21,732 nt of DNA, taken from IMG/VR virus record IMGVR_UViG_3300048061_000130, positions 1 to 21,732 of that record; one strand, written 5' to 3'. The notes below the pieces were generated by a model that was not told the origin of the DNA, did not search any database, and saw only the letters and a list, made by a program, of their open reading frames with translations. This document shows positions 8,073-14,585 of this stretch, in pieces (position 1 is the first letter of the stretch; every line of letters starts with the position of its first letter). This DNA comes from a virus. The translations under genes and the position numbers were made by a program.

Positions 8073-9488
8073 ATGTTTAATTCAAAAGCTCTAACCGAAA
8101 AGTGGTCTCCTGTTCTAAGTCATGAAGGCGCTGGTGCCATCAAAGACAACTATAGAAAGGCTGTTACCGCTGTTCTGTTAGAAAACACAGAAAATCAACT
8201 ACGCGAAGAGCGTGGTATGATGAACGAAGCTAGTACTGTTGGAGCTATCAGCGCAGCTGGTGGACAAGCACTAGGTGGTTCTGGTCTAACCACCAAGACT
8301 GGTGGACTTGCAGGTTTCGATCCTGTAATGATCAACCTTATCCGTCGTGCAGCACCTAACTTGGTTGCATACGACATCTGTGGCGTTCAACCCATGAGCG
8401 GTCCTACTGGACTTATCTTCGCAATGAAGAGCCACTACAACACCAGAGCTGGCGCTGAGGCACTCTACAACGAGCCTGACACCAACTTCTCTGGAAACAC
8501 ACAGGGTCCTGGTGCATACAACGATCCCGTATCTCCTCTTGGCGATGGCGGCACGACTGATGCTAACCCTGGTCTGCTTAACGACGCCACTGGCGGCGGC
8601 ACAACTGCTGCTAACTACGAGCGCCAAGCAGGCAACATTGCTAGAGAAACAGCAGAAGTTCTTGGATCGGGTTCGACCTTGTTCAACGAAATGGACTTCA
8701 GCATCGAGAAGACTGCGGTCACTGCTAAGACCAGAGCTCTTCGCGCTGAGTACACTCTAGAATTGGCACAAGACCTTAAGGCAATCCACGGTCTTGATGC
8801 AGAGCAGGAACTCGCTAACCTATTGTCTAGCGAAATCCTTGCTGAGATCAACCGTGAGGTTGTTCGTACCGTTTACACCGTTGCTAAGCCTGGTGCTCAG
8901 AACAACGTTGCTAACGCTGGTGTATTTGACCTCGACGTTGACAGCAACGGTCGTTGGTCGGTTGAGAAGTTCAAAGGACTTATGTTCCAAATCGAGCGCG
9001 ATGCTAACGCTATCGCACAAGAGACTCGTAGAGGAAAGGGCAACTTCATCGTCACTTCTGCTGACGTTGCTTCTGCTCTTGCCATGTCTGGCACACTCGA
9101 CTATTCCTCAGGTCTAACTGGTGCTGGTGGTCCTTCCATCGGTGATGTTGATGACACCGGAAACCTTCTAGTCGGCACCATGAACGGTCGCATTAAGGTC
9201 TATGTTGATCCTTACTCTGCTAACGTTTCTAACACCCACTACTACGTAGTTGGTTATAAGGGTTCTTCCCCTTATGACGCAGGACTATTCTACTGCCCCT
9301 ACGTTCCCCTCCAGATGCTCCGCAGCATCGATCCTCAGACCTTCCAACCTAAGATTGGTTTCAAGACCCGCTACGGCATGGTCAGCAATCCTTTCGTTGA
9401 GTCGTCTGCAGGCACACCTGATGCTGAAGCACTCACCGCTTCTAAGAACCAGTACTACAGACGTGTTCGCGTTGCGAACCTCGCCTGA
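8073..9488 (+). CDS. 23: Major capsid protein gp23
   Basis: HK97-fold shell protein of the head. It has 471 residues as precursor (T4: 521). The hallmark AAPNLVAYDICGVQPMSGPT matches the T4 segment RAIPNLIAFDICGVQPMNSPT. The N-terminal propeptide probably ends at E52 (GMMNE|ASTVG), parallel to T4 E65|A66. A Gly/Asn/Thr-rich stretch (about 125-180) corresponds to the T4 insertion-domain region. The conserved C-terminus includes GLFYCPYVPLQMLRSIDPQT, the KTRYGMVSNPF loop and RVRVANL. Codons favour C-ending forms (AAC, TTC, GAC), and one hand-counted 60-base line (8941-9000) is 50% G+C; this fits very high expression. A strong terminator follows 25 bases later. Confidence 0.98.
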   Translation: MFNSKALTEKWSPVLSHEGAGAIKDNYRKAVTAVLLENTENQLREERGMMNEASTVGAISAAGGQALGGSGLTTKTGGLAGFDPVMINLIRRAAPNLVAYDICGVQPMSGPTGLIFAMKSHYNTRAGAEALYNEPDTNFSGNTQGPGAYNDPVSPLGDGGTTDANPGLLNDATGGGTTAANYERQAGNIARETAEVLGSGSTLFNEMDFSIEKTAVTAKTRALRAEYTLELAQDLKAIHGLDAEQELANLLSSEILAEINREVVRTVYTVAKPGAQNNVANAGVFDLDVDSNGRWSVEKFKGLMFQIERDANAIAQETRRGKGNFIVTSADVASALAMSGTLDYSSGLTGAGGPSIGDVDDTGNLLVGTMNGRIKVYVDPYSANVSNTHYYVVGYKGSSPYDAGLFYCPYVPLQMLRSIDPQTFQPKIGFKTRYGMVSNPFVESSAGTPDAEALTASKNQYYRRVRVANLA

Positions 9489-9512
9489 TATCGGTTATCA
9501 CGAAATCAACAC

Positions 9513-9538
9513 AGGGACCCTGCGGGGTCCCTTTTTTT
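9513..9538 (+). terminator. Rho-independent terminator after gp23
   Basis: The stem AGGGACCC / GGGTCCCT closes on a TGCG loop and is followed by seven T residues (9532-9538). The loop is of the very stable UNCG type. It separates the structural module from the downstream genes. Confidence 0.93.
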
Positions 9539-9541
9539 GTG

Positions 9542-9549
9542 CTTAAATA
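9542..9549 (+). promoter_or_regulatory. Possible late promoter after the terminator
   Basis: CTTAAATA, two mismatches to TATAAATA, starts four bases after the T-run and precedes the next ATG by 22 bases. It is weak on sequence alone but sits where a new transcript would have to begin. Confidence 0.4.
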
Positions 9550-9571
9550 GAACTAGTAATACTTTATCATT

Positions 9572-9739
9572 ATGCCTCGTGGTCGCTTACACAAAACAGA
9601 TATGCTTGCAAAGGTGTATAGATTAAAAACTGAACTGTATGATAAAGAAACAAATCCTGGTATGACAGGTCAGTGGTATGACGGAGCTCATGATTCACTA
9701 GATAAGATATTAGATATAATTAATGAATACGCACAATGA
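9572..9739 (+). CDS. Small protein of unknown function (55 aa)
   Basis: A 55-residue ORF (MPRGRLHKTDMLAKVYRLK...) in the gap between gp23 and the gp3-like gene. It has a basic N-terminus, an amphipathic helix (TDMLAKVYRLKTELYDK), a GQWYDGAHDSLDK middle and a helical end (ILDIINEYAQ). I recall similar small MPRGRL-type ORFs in cyanophages but could not check. There is no strong ribosome site. The stop overlaps the next ATG (ATGA). Coding is supported by tight packing and by chaining to the next ORF. No function can be assigned. Confidence 0.65.
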   Translation: MPRGRLHKTDMLAKVYRLKTELYDKETNPGMTGQWYDGAHDSLDKILDIINEYAQ

Positions 9740-9813
9740 ATAATAACACAATAGAAGACGTAACTGACTCACAAAAAGACTGGGAAGACTTCTGGTATAA
9801 CGAGGATAAATAG
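9736..9813 (+). CDS. Tiny ORF (25 aa), possibly translated by coupling
   Basis: It starts in an ATGA overlap with the preceding 55-residue gene and encodes 25 residues, rich in Asp, Glu and Trp (DWEDFWYNEDK at the end). The stop is embedded in a late promoter motif (GATAAATAG). It is too short for composition to prove coding. The overlap and the filled gap suggest real translation, but it could be a decayed or purely regulatory ORF. Confidence 0.4.
   Translation: MNNNTIEDVTDSQKDWEDFWYNEDK
9805..9812 (+). promoter_or_regulatory. Candidate late promoter for gp3-uvsY-uvsW
   Basis: GATAAATA has one mismatch to the T4 late motif and lies 21 bases before the gp3-like ATG. It overlaps the TAG stop of the 25-residue ORF. 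A GGGAAG ribosome site follows at 9822-9827. Transcripts starting here would carry gp3, uvsY, uvsW and the Sm-like gene. Confidence 0.55.
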
Positions 9814-9833
9814 TATCAGCTTGGGAAGTTGAC

Positions 9834-10355
9834 ATGTCTGCTAATTGGTATAAGGAACAACCTACTAACAGGAATTTCTTGAACCCTATTGGTTATCTCC
9901 TCAAATTAGAAAAATTTGAAGGAGTAGATTTCTTTTGTCAAAGAGCAAATGTCCCCGACATTACAATGCCAACTACGGAAGTAGTAAGTCCTTTCAGGAA
10001 CTTACCTATTGTTCCTTCTGGCGGAGTAGCGTTTGGGGATTTTTCTGTATCTTTTATTGTTGATGAAGATTTAAAAAATTATAATAGTATTCATAAATGG
10101 ATACGTGATAACGGTAATGCAGATCAGATGCAACGCACTACAAAAGAATCAGATATCTATACTAACGCTCAATTGCATATTGTTACTTCACAATACAATC
10201 CAGCATTTGTTGTAGAATTTAGAAACATATTTCCTGTATCACTATCAGGTTTGCAATTTGATGCTACAATAACAGATGTAGAATACATTACTGCTGAAAT
10301 TACATTCAAGCATCAACAGTTCTTCATTCGTGATAAAAACTTACAACCTCTATGA
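9834..10355 (+). CDS. 3: Tail completion and sheath stabiliser protein gp3-like
   Basis: It forms the ring that caps the top of the tail tube and sheath before head joining. The protein has 173 residues; T4 gp3 has 176. The best matching part is GVAFGDFSVSFIVDEDLKNY...IHKWI (about 63-90), which parallels T4 GVTFEYDPLIVRFIVDEELKSW...IYEWM. The preceding RANVPDITMPTT parallels T4 VPIPGIRIPVTD. The C-terminal beta part (ITDVEYITAEITFKHQQFFI) fits a tube-protein fold. The TGA overlaps the uvsY ATG (ATGA). It is a good homologue by pattern, though overall identity is modest. Confidence 0.85.
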   Translation: MSANWYKEQPTNRNFLNPIGYLLKLEKFEGVDFFCQRANVPDITMPTTEVVSPFRNLPIVPSGGVAFGDFSVSFIVDEDLKNYNSIHKWIRDNGNADQMQRTTKESDIYTNAQLHIVTSQYNPAFVVEFRNIFPVSLSGLQFDATITDVEYITAEITFKHQQFFIRDKNLQPL

Positions 10356-10825
10356 ATTTTGAAACCCTTCGTAATAAATTTGATAAACTAAGAGAAGACT
10401 GGACAGAAGATTCTGCAGTTGACTTTCAATTTAAGAACAAACAGTATACCACGGATCTAGGGCAACTCGCATTATCGATCCCTTTCCAACATAATAAATA
10501 CTTAAACCATTACACTGACATTCAGCAGATCAAGACTTCGCTGGAATTTGAGACCCGCAAACTGGTAAAGAATAAGCGTGAGTATTACTCAGGCGAAGCA
10601 GACGCTAAGACCTACGCTGCTAAACCATTCGGATCAAGCATTAAGACTTCGGAAAAAATGAGAACTTACCTTGAGGCAGATGAGGAGATCATCAACCTTG
10701 AGGCGAAGATCAAATATCTAGACCAGATGCTTTACTGGTTGGATCAAGTCATGCGTCAAATTTCTAATAGAGGTTTTCAGGTCAAGAGTGCCATTGAGTG
10801 GGAGAAATTCGTTAATGGACAATGA
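10352..10825 (+). CDS. uvsY: UvsY recombination mediator
   Basis: It loads the UvsX recombinase onto gp32-coated single strands during phage recombination and recombination-dependent replication. The protein has 157 residues (T4: 137), and the extra length is at the N-terminus (MNFETLRNKFDKLREDWTED). Diagnostic features are YLNHYTDIQQIKTSLEFETRKLV (48-70), the REYYSGEADAKTY motif (76-88, compare T4 DYYSGRGDGDEF), KTSEKMRTYLEADEEI (98-113, compare T4 EMKTVLSADKDV), and ISNRGFQVKSAIEWEKF at the C-terminus (compare T4 IKSRGFAIKHIQDMRAF). It is translationally coupled to gp3 upstream and to uvsW downstream by overlapping start and stop codons. Confidence 0.93.
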   Translation: MNFETLRNKFDKLREDWTEDSAVDFQFKNKQYTTDLGQLALSIPFQHNKYLNHYTDIQQIKTSLEFETRKLVKNKREYYSGEADAKTYAAKPFGSSIKTSEKMRTYLEADEEIINLEAKIKYLDQMLYWLDQVMRQISNRGFQVKSAIEWEKFVNGQ

Positions 10826-12294
10826 TGACCACCCTCAGTATTAAAAAGAAAAACGAAGTATACGTTACCATTCAATCTGCTGAGCCACATGTACATCAGG
10901 AGCTCTCAGATTATTTTTCGTTTGAAGTTCCCGAAGCAAAGTTCCTGAAGAAGAACCCCAGATACAAATACTGGGATGGAACTATTCGTCTGTACTCTCC
11001 TGGTACGGGCGACCTTTATGGTGGTCTAATGAAGCACCTGCAGGTGTGGGCTGACGAGCGACAATATAAAGTTGAATATGAAATGAATGACTGGTATGGA
11101 GAAGTCAGAGAAACTAATGACTTTGTTTCATACGCAGGCATTGAAACATTTATGAATAAAATTACACGATCTGAAATCAAACCAAGGGTTTATCAGTATC
11201 GTGCTGTTTACGAAGCAATTAAAAATAATAGAAAGCTCTTACTTTCTCCTACGGGCAGCGGAAAGAGTTTGATGATCTATTCCCTCGTCAGATACTATAC
11301 TGCTACCAACAAGAAAACGCTCATCATCGTTCCTACTACGTCCCTGGTGGAACAGATGGTCAATGACTTTAATGACTACGGGTGGAATGCTGACGATCAT
11401 GTGCATAAGATATATTCCGGCAAGGATAAGAATACGGATAAACCAATTGTTATATCAACCTGGCAATCCATCTACAAGTTTCCAAAAAGATACTTTGATG
11501 ATATTGATTGTGTTATCGGTGATGAGGCACACCTATTTAAGTCGAAGTCCCTCACAGGAATCATGACTAAGTTGCATAACGCAAAGTATAGGTTTGGTTT
11601 TACTGGAACTCTAGACGGGAGTAAAACTCACAAGTGGGTGTTGGAAGGATTGTTTGGTGATTGCGAACAAGTTACTAAAACAGACAGTTTAATTAAGGAA
11701 GGTTATCTTTCTAAATTTAGGATCAAAATCTTACTTTGTAAACATGCCCCGCAACACTTTGAATCATATCACGAGGAGATTGATTACCTAGTAGAACATC
11801 GTGGTAGAAATAATTTGATTAAAAATTTAGTAAAAGATATTGAAGGAAACACTCTTGTGTTATTTAACTATATCGAGAAGCACGGTGAACCACTTCTGGA
11901 ATTGATAAATAGCACCATAGACCCCGAGCGAAAAGTATTTTTTGTTCACGGTGGTACTGATGTAGAAGATAGAGAACAAGTCCGACAACTTACTGAAACC
12001 GAGAACAATGCTGTAATCATTGCTTCTTACGGCACATTCTCTACAGGGATTAACATCAAACGATTACACAATATTATTTTTGCTTCCCCAAGTAAGTCGC
12101 GCATTCGCAACCTCCAGTCCATCGGACGTGTCCTCAGGAAAGGCGAAGGAAAAGATATAGCAACCTTATACGATATAGCTGATGACATTGGCGGTCAGAA
12201 CTATACCCTTAGACATTTGAATGAAAGAGTTAACATTTACAATGAAGAGAATTTTAAGTATGAGGTTATAAAAGTAAACCTTAGAGCAAATTAA
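10822..12294 (+). CDS. uvsW: UvsW RNA-DNA/branched-DNA helicase
   Basis: SF2 helicase that unwinds R-loops and remodels recombination branches. In T4 it helps switch from origin-dependent to recombination-dependent replication. The protein has 490 residues (T4: 503). The N-terminal substrate-binding domain (about 1-95) contains KKNPRYKYWDGTIRLY. Motif I is SPTGSGKS (142-149), motif II is DEAH (234-237), motif III is TGT (261-263) and motif VI is QSIGRVLR (432-439). Two adjacent ATGs (10822, 10825) overlap the uvsY stop (ATGATGA); the first is used here. A late promoter motif upstream of the gp3-like gene suggests late expression. The 3' half looks more AT-rich than the 5' half. Confidence 0.96.
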   Translation: MMTTLSIKKKNEVYVTIQSAEPHVHQELSDYFSFEVPEAKFLKKNPRYKYWDGTIRLYSPGTGDLYGGLMKHLQVWADERQYKVEYEMNDWYGEVRETNDFVSYAGIETFMNKITRSEIKPRVYQYRAVYEAIKNNRKLLLSPTGSGKSLMIYSLVRYYTATNKKTLIIVPTTSLVEQMVNDFNDYGWNADDHVHKIYSGKDKNTDKPIVISTWQSIYKFPKRYFDDIDCVIGDEAHLFKSKSLTGIMTKLHNAKYRFGFTGTLDGSKTHKWVLEGLFGDCEQVTKTDSLIKEGYLSKFRIKILLCKHAPQHFESYHEEIDYLVEHRGRNNLIKNLVKDIEGNTLVLFNYIEKHGEPLLELINSTIDPERKVFFVHGGTDVEDREQVRQLTETENNAVIIASYGTFSTGINIKRLHNIIFASPSKSRIRNLQSIGRVLRKGEGKDIATLYDIADDIGGQNYTLRHLNERVNIYNEENFKYEVIKVNLRAN

Positions 12295-12296
12295 AT

Positions 12297-12695
12297 ATGG
12301 AAGAAGAATTCTATGCAACTATTAAATTAGTATCCGGCGAAGAGTTAGTATCTAAAGTATGTTATCTTACTGAAGAAAACAAGGTTATGTTAGAGAGACC
12401 TCTTATAGTTGAGAACTCTAAACAAAGAAAAGGTCAGTTAGAAGTATCAGGTTTTTGTTTAAAAGAATGGATCTCTGCTACGTTTGATAATATGTTTGTT
12501 ATCAACAAAGATCATGTATTAACTATGGTTGAGATTGAAGGTGAGATTGTAGACTTCTATGAAAAAACTCTTCTCCGTATGGAGACTGGAAAGTCTCTAG
12601 CAGGAAAGGGTAATAAATTACCTAGGGGATCTGGATACCTAGGATCAGTAAAAGAAATGAAAAAATCTTTAGAAGATCTATTTAATAAAAGCTAA
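12297..12695 (+). CDS. Sm-like (LSm-type) domain protein, probable
   Basis: A 132-residue protein that starts two bases after uvsW. The N-terminal part (about 6-34) reads ATIKLVSGEELVSKVCYLTE and then NKVMLERP, which fits an Sm1-type strand-loop-strand (hydrophobic, xxG, acid turn, MLERP). A later NMFVINKDHVLTMVEIEGEI (61-80) could supply the Sm2 strands. The rest is a charged, basic tail (GKSLAGKGNKLPRGSGYLGS, then a helix). From memory, an Sm-like protein of putative cyanophage origin has been crystallised, and this ORF looks like that family; I could not check. If correct it may form a ring and bind RNA. The gene call is firm; the fold is moderately supported. Confidence 0.7.
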   Translation: MEEEFYATIKLVSGEELVSKVCYLTEENKVMLERPLIVENSKQRKGQLEVSGFCLKEWISATFDNMFVINKDHVLTMVEIEGEIVDFYEKTLLRMETGKSLAGKGNKLPRGSGYLGSVKEMKKSLEDLFNKS

Positions 12696-12750
12696 AAACT
12701 ACAACCCTTCTGAACTCTGACATAGTTATTCTACTGAGTTTATGAGGATC

Positions 12751-12765
12751 TGTCAAGCTTTGACA
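12751..12765 (+). repeat. Inverted repeat over the -35 box of the gp55 promoter
   Basis: TGTCAA-GCT-TTGACA is a perfect 6-base dyad with a three-base centre, and its right arm is exactly the -35 hexamer. No T-run follows, so it is not a terminator. An operator role is inferred from position only. Confidence 0.6.
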
Positions 12766-12788
12766 ATAATCGAATAAAGTGGTATACT
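12760..12788 (+). promoter_or_regulatory. Sigma-70-type promoter for gp55 and downstream genes
   Basis: TTGACA (12760-12765) and TATACT (12783-12788) are separated by 17 bases, which is the full -35 consensus, optimal spacing and five of six -10 bases. It lies in the longest non-coding gap of the window (about 120 bases, 12696-12815), just before gp55. It should be read by host RNA polymerase early in infection, and would give a leader of roughly 20 bases to the GTG at 12816. Confidence 0.8.
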
Positions 12789-12815
12789 TAATATTATGAT
12801 AATGTAAGGCAAACC

Positions 12816-13325
12816 GTGGCATACACAGTAATGGCAAAAAGAAAGCAAACCGAATACTACGTTAATAACAAGGAGTTTCTCGCTGCTATTACTGAGTATC
12901 GAGATAAAGTTATTAGAGCAAAAGAATTGGGTAAACCTAAACCCATGGTCAATAATTATATTGGTGGGTGTTTCCTTAAGATCGCTACACATCTATCATA
13001 CAAACCAAACTTTGTCAACTACATGTTCCGTGAGGACATGATCTGTGATGGTATTGAGAACTGCTTGCAGTATATTGACAACTTCAATCCAGAGAAATCT
13101 CAGAACCCGTTTGCTTACTTCACCCAGATTATCTATTACGCTTTCTTACGTCGTATTCAGAAAGAGAAAAAGCAACTAGAGATCAAGGGCAAGATCCTAG
13201 AGAGATCTGGACATGACGAAGTTATGCATACCGATTCTTATGACGGTACAATGTCTGGTATGAACGCTTCTTACTCTGACATGGGTAGTATCAAAGAAAA
13301 CATTGAGACAAGAATGAACCGATGA
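12816..13325 (+). CDS. 55: Late sigma factor gp55
   Basis: Small sigma-70-related factor that directs host polymerase to TATAAATA-type late promoters. In T4 it works with gp33 and the sliding clamp gp45. The N-terminus YYVNNKEFLAAITEY corresponds to T4 YNYVNNKELLQAIIDW. The core MICDGIENCLQYIDNFNPEK...NPFAYFTQIIYYAFLRRIQKEKK (about 72-120) matches T4 sigma region 2 (IADGIEASIKGLHNF...[23 protein letters not shown]). The start is uncertain: the GTG at 12816 has AAGG six bases upstream, while the ATG at 12831 (MAKRKQTEYY) fits the T4 N-terminus but has no ribosome site. I use the GTG (169 aa). The stop overlaps the next ATG. Confidence 0.95.
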   Translation: MAYTVMAKRKQTEYYVNNKEFLAAITEYRDKVIRAKELGKPKPMVNNYIGGCFLKIATHLSYKPNFVNYMFREDMICDGIENCLQYIDNFNPEKSQNPFAYFTQIIYYAFLRRIQKEKKQLEIKGKILERSGHDEVMHTDSYDGTMSGMNASYSDMGSIKENIETRMNR

Positions 13326-13546
13326 ATTATGAATGGTATGAAACTCCCTATGGAAAATTCCGTGTTGAAAAGAAACAGTTTGGAACGTGGTCTAGCTTTG
13401 GTGAGGATGGCGAGGGAATCGTCACAGGCGGTACGAGGGAATCTGTCATGGAAGGAACGCCATTCCACTTGGAAGGTGTCGCTACCAACTGGGCAAACTG
13501 TAAATACTCAGCACAATACGATGGGACAGTGAGCGGTAAGTTATGA
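13322..13546 (+). CDS. Protein of unknown function between gp55 and gp47 (74 aa)
   Basis: A 74-residue ORF tied on both sides by ATGA overlaps: its ATG overlaps the gp55 stop and its TGA overlaps the gp47 ATG. It is rich in Gly and aromatics (YEWYETPYGKF, then FGTWSSFGEDGEG), with a central TGGTRESVMEGTPFHLEG and a WANCKYSAQYDGTVSG end. This looks like a small all-beta fold with no metal or nucleotide motif. The overlapping 67-residue ORF in another frame (13329-13532) is a shadow. Double coupling strongly supports translation; I do not recognise a family. Confidence 0.75.
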   Translation: MNYEWYETPYGKFRVEKKQFGTWSSFGEDGEGIVTGGTRESVMEGTPFHLEGVATNWANCKYSAQYDGTVSGKL

Positions 13547-14583
13547 AGATTGCTTTAATTACTGATCAGCATTTAGATGGGAGAAAAGGTTCTTTAGCAT
13601 TCTGGAACTACTGGCAACAATTTTATGATAATATCTTTTTCCCAACTCTTGAAAAAGAAGGTATCGATACCGTCATTGATCTTGGCGACACATTTGATAA
13701 TCGAAAGTCTATGGACTTTAATACTTATCACCGTGTGCGTGAAAATTACTTTGAAAAATTAACAAAGTATAACGTTCATATGTTGCTTGGTAATCACTGC
13801 ACTTACTATAAGAACACCAACCGCATCAACTCACCAGAACTTCTATTAGAGAAGTATCACAACATCACAATCTATTCCGAACCTAAGCATCTAAAACTTG
13901 GAAACAAAAAGTTCCTGATGCTGCCATGGATCAATAAAGAAAACCTAGAAGAAGTAACAAATTTTCTTAATACTAGTGAAGCAGATATCTGCTGTGGACA
14001 TCTAGAACTTTCTGGATTTGAGATTACTCCAGGTATGAAGATGGATCATGGTATGGATGCTGGTTTATTCCATCGTTTCAAACGTGTATGGTCTGGACAC
14101 TATCACCACAAATCTAAAAAGGGCAACGTTCAATACCTAGGTAATCCTTACCAGATGTATTGGAATGATTATAAAGATGCTCGTGGTTTCCATATCTACG
14201 ATACTGAAAGTGATCGACTTAAGTTTGTCGCAAATCCATATGAGATCTTCGACAAAATTTTCTATGACGATACCAGTGCGGACTACAACAAACAAGATGT
14301 GTCTAGTTATAAAGACAAGTTCATCAAGATCGTTGTCAACGAAAAACGAGACTACCAAATGTTTGAAACATTAGTTGATCGTCTTTACAACGTAGGAGTC
14401 CACGATGTAAAAATTGTAGAGACCTTAGTTGATGTTGAAGATCAGGTAGACCTTGAAGTTTCTACTAAAGATACACTCACTCTTCTTAATGAGTATATTG
14501 ATGAGGTGGAAATGACCGTAGACAAATCTGATCTTAAGAGTTTAATGAGATCTCTATATATTGAGAGTTGTAACGTTGCATAG
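13543..14583 (+). CDS. 47: Recombination endonuclease subunit gp47 (Mre11/SbcD-like)
   Basis: Calcineurin-like phosphoesterase that, with gp46, resects DNA ends for recombination and degrades host DNA in T4. It has 346 residues (T4: 339). Metal-site motifs in order: D8-x-H10 in ITDQH, D49 in DLGDTFDNR (46-54), N84-H85 in GNHC, H153 in GHLELSG, and H186/H188 in SGHYHH. Residue 86 is Cys where Mre11/SbcD proteins usually have Asp (GNHD). That Asp is not the core metal ligand, so activity is probably retained. The C-terminal half (from about 250) is the gp46-contacting region. It is separated from gp46 by one small gene. Confidence 0.95.
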   Translation: MKIALITDQHLDGRKGSLAFWNYWQQFYDNIFFPTLEKEGIDTVIDLGDTFDNRKSMDFNTYHRVRENYFEKLTKYNVHMLLGNHCTYYKNTNRINSPELLLEKYHNITIYSEPKHLKLGNKKFLMLPWINKENLEEVTNFLNTSEADICCGHLELSGFEITPGMKMDHGMDAGLFHRFKRVWSGHYHHKSKKGNVQYLGNPYQMYWNDYKDARGFHIYDTESDRLKFVANPYEIFDKIFYDDTSADYNKQDVSSYKDKFIKIVVNEKRDYQMFETLVDRLYNVGVHDVKIVETLVDVEDQVDLEVSTKDTLTLLNEYIDEVEMTVDKSDLKSLMRSLYIESCNVA

Positions 14584-14585
14584 TT

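Noticed and set aside
8286-9546. Several ORFs of 60-113 codons on both strands within gp23
   Set aside because: All overlap the major capsid gene; the C-rich codon use of gp23 opens other frames. None has a ribosome site or domain.
12696-12750. Possible terminator after the Sm-like gene
   Set aside because: AACTC and GAGTT could pair, but the loop is long, the stem short and no T-run follows.
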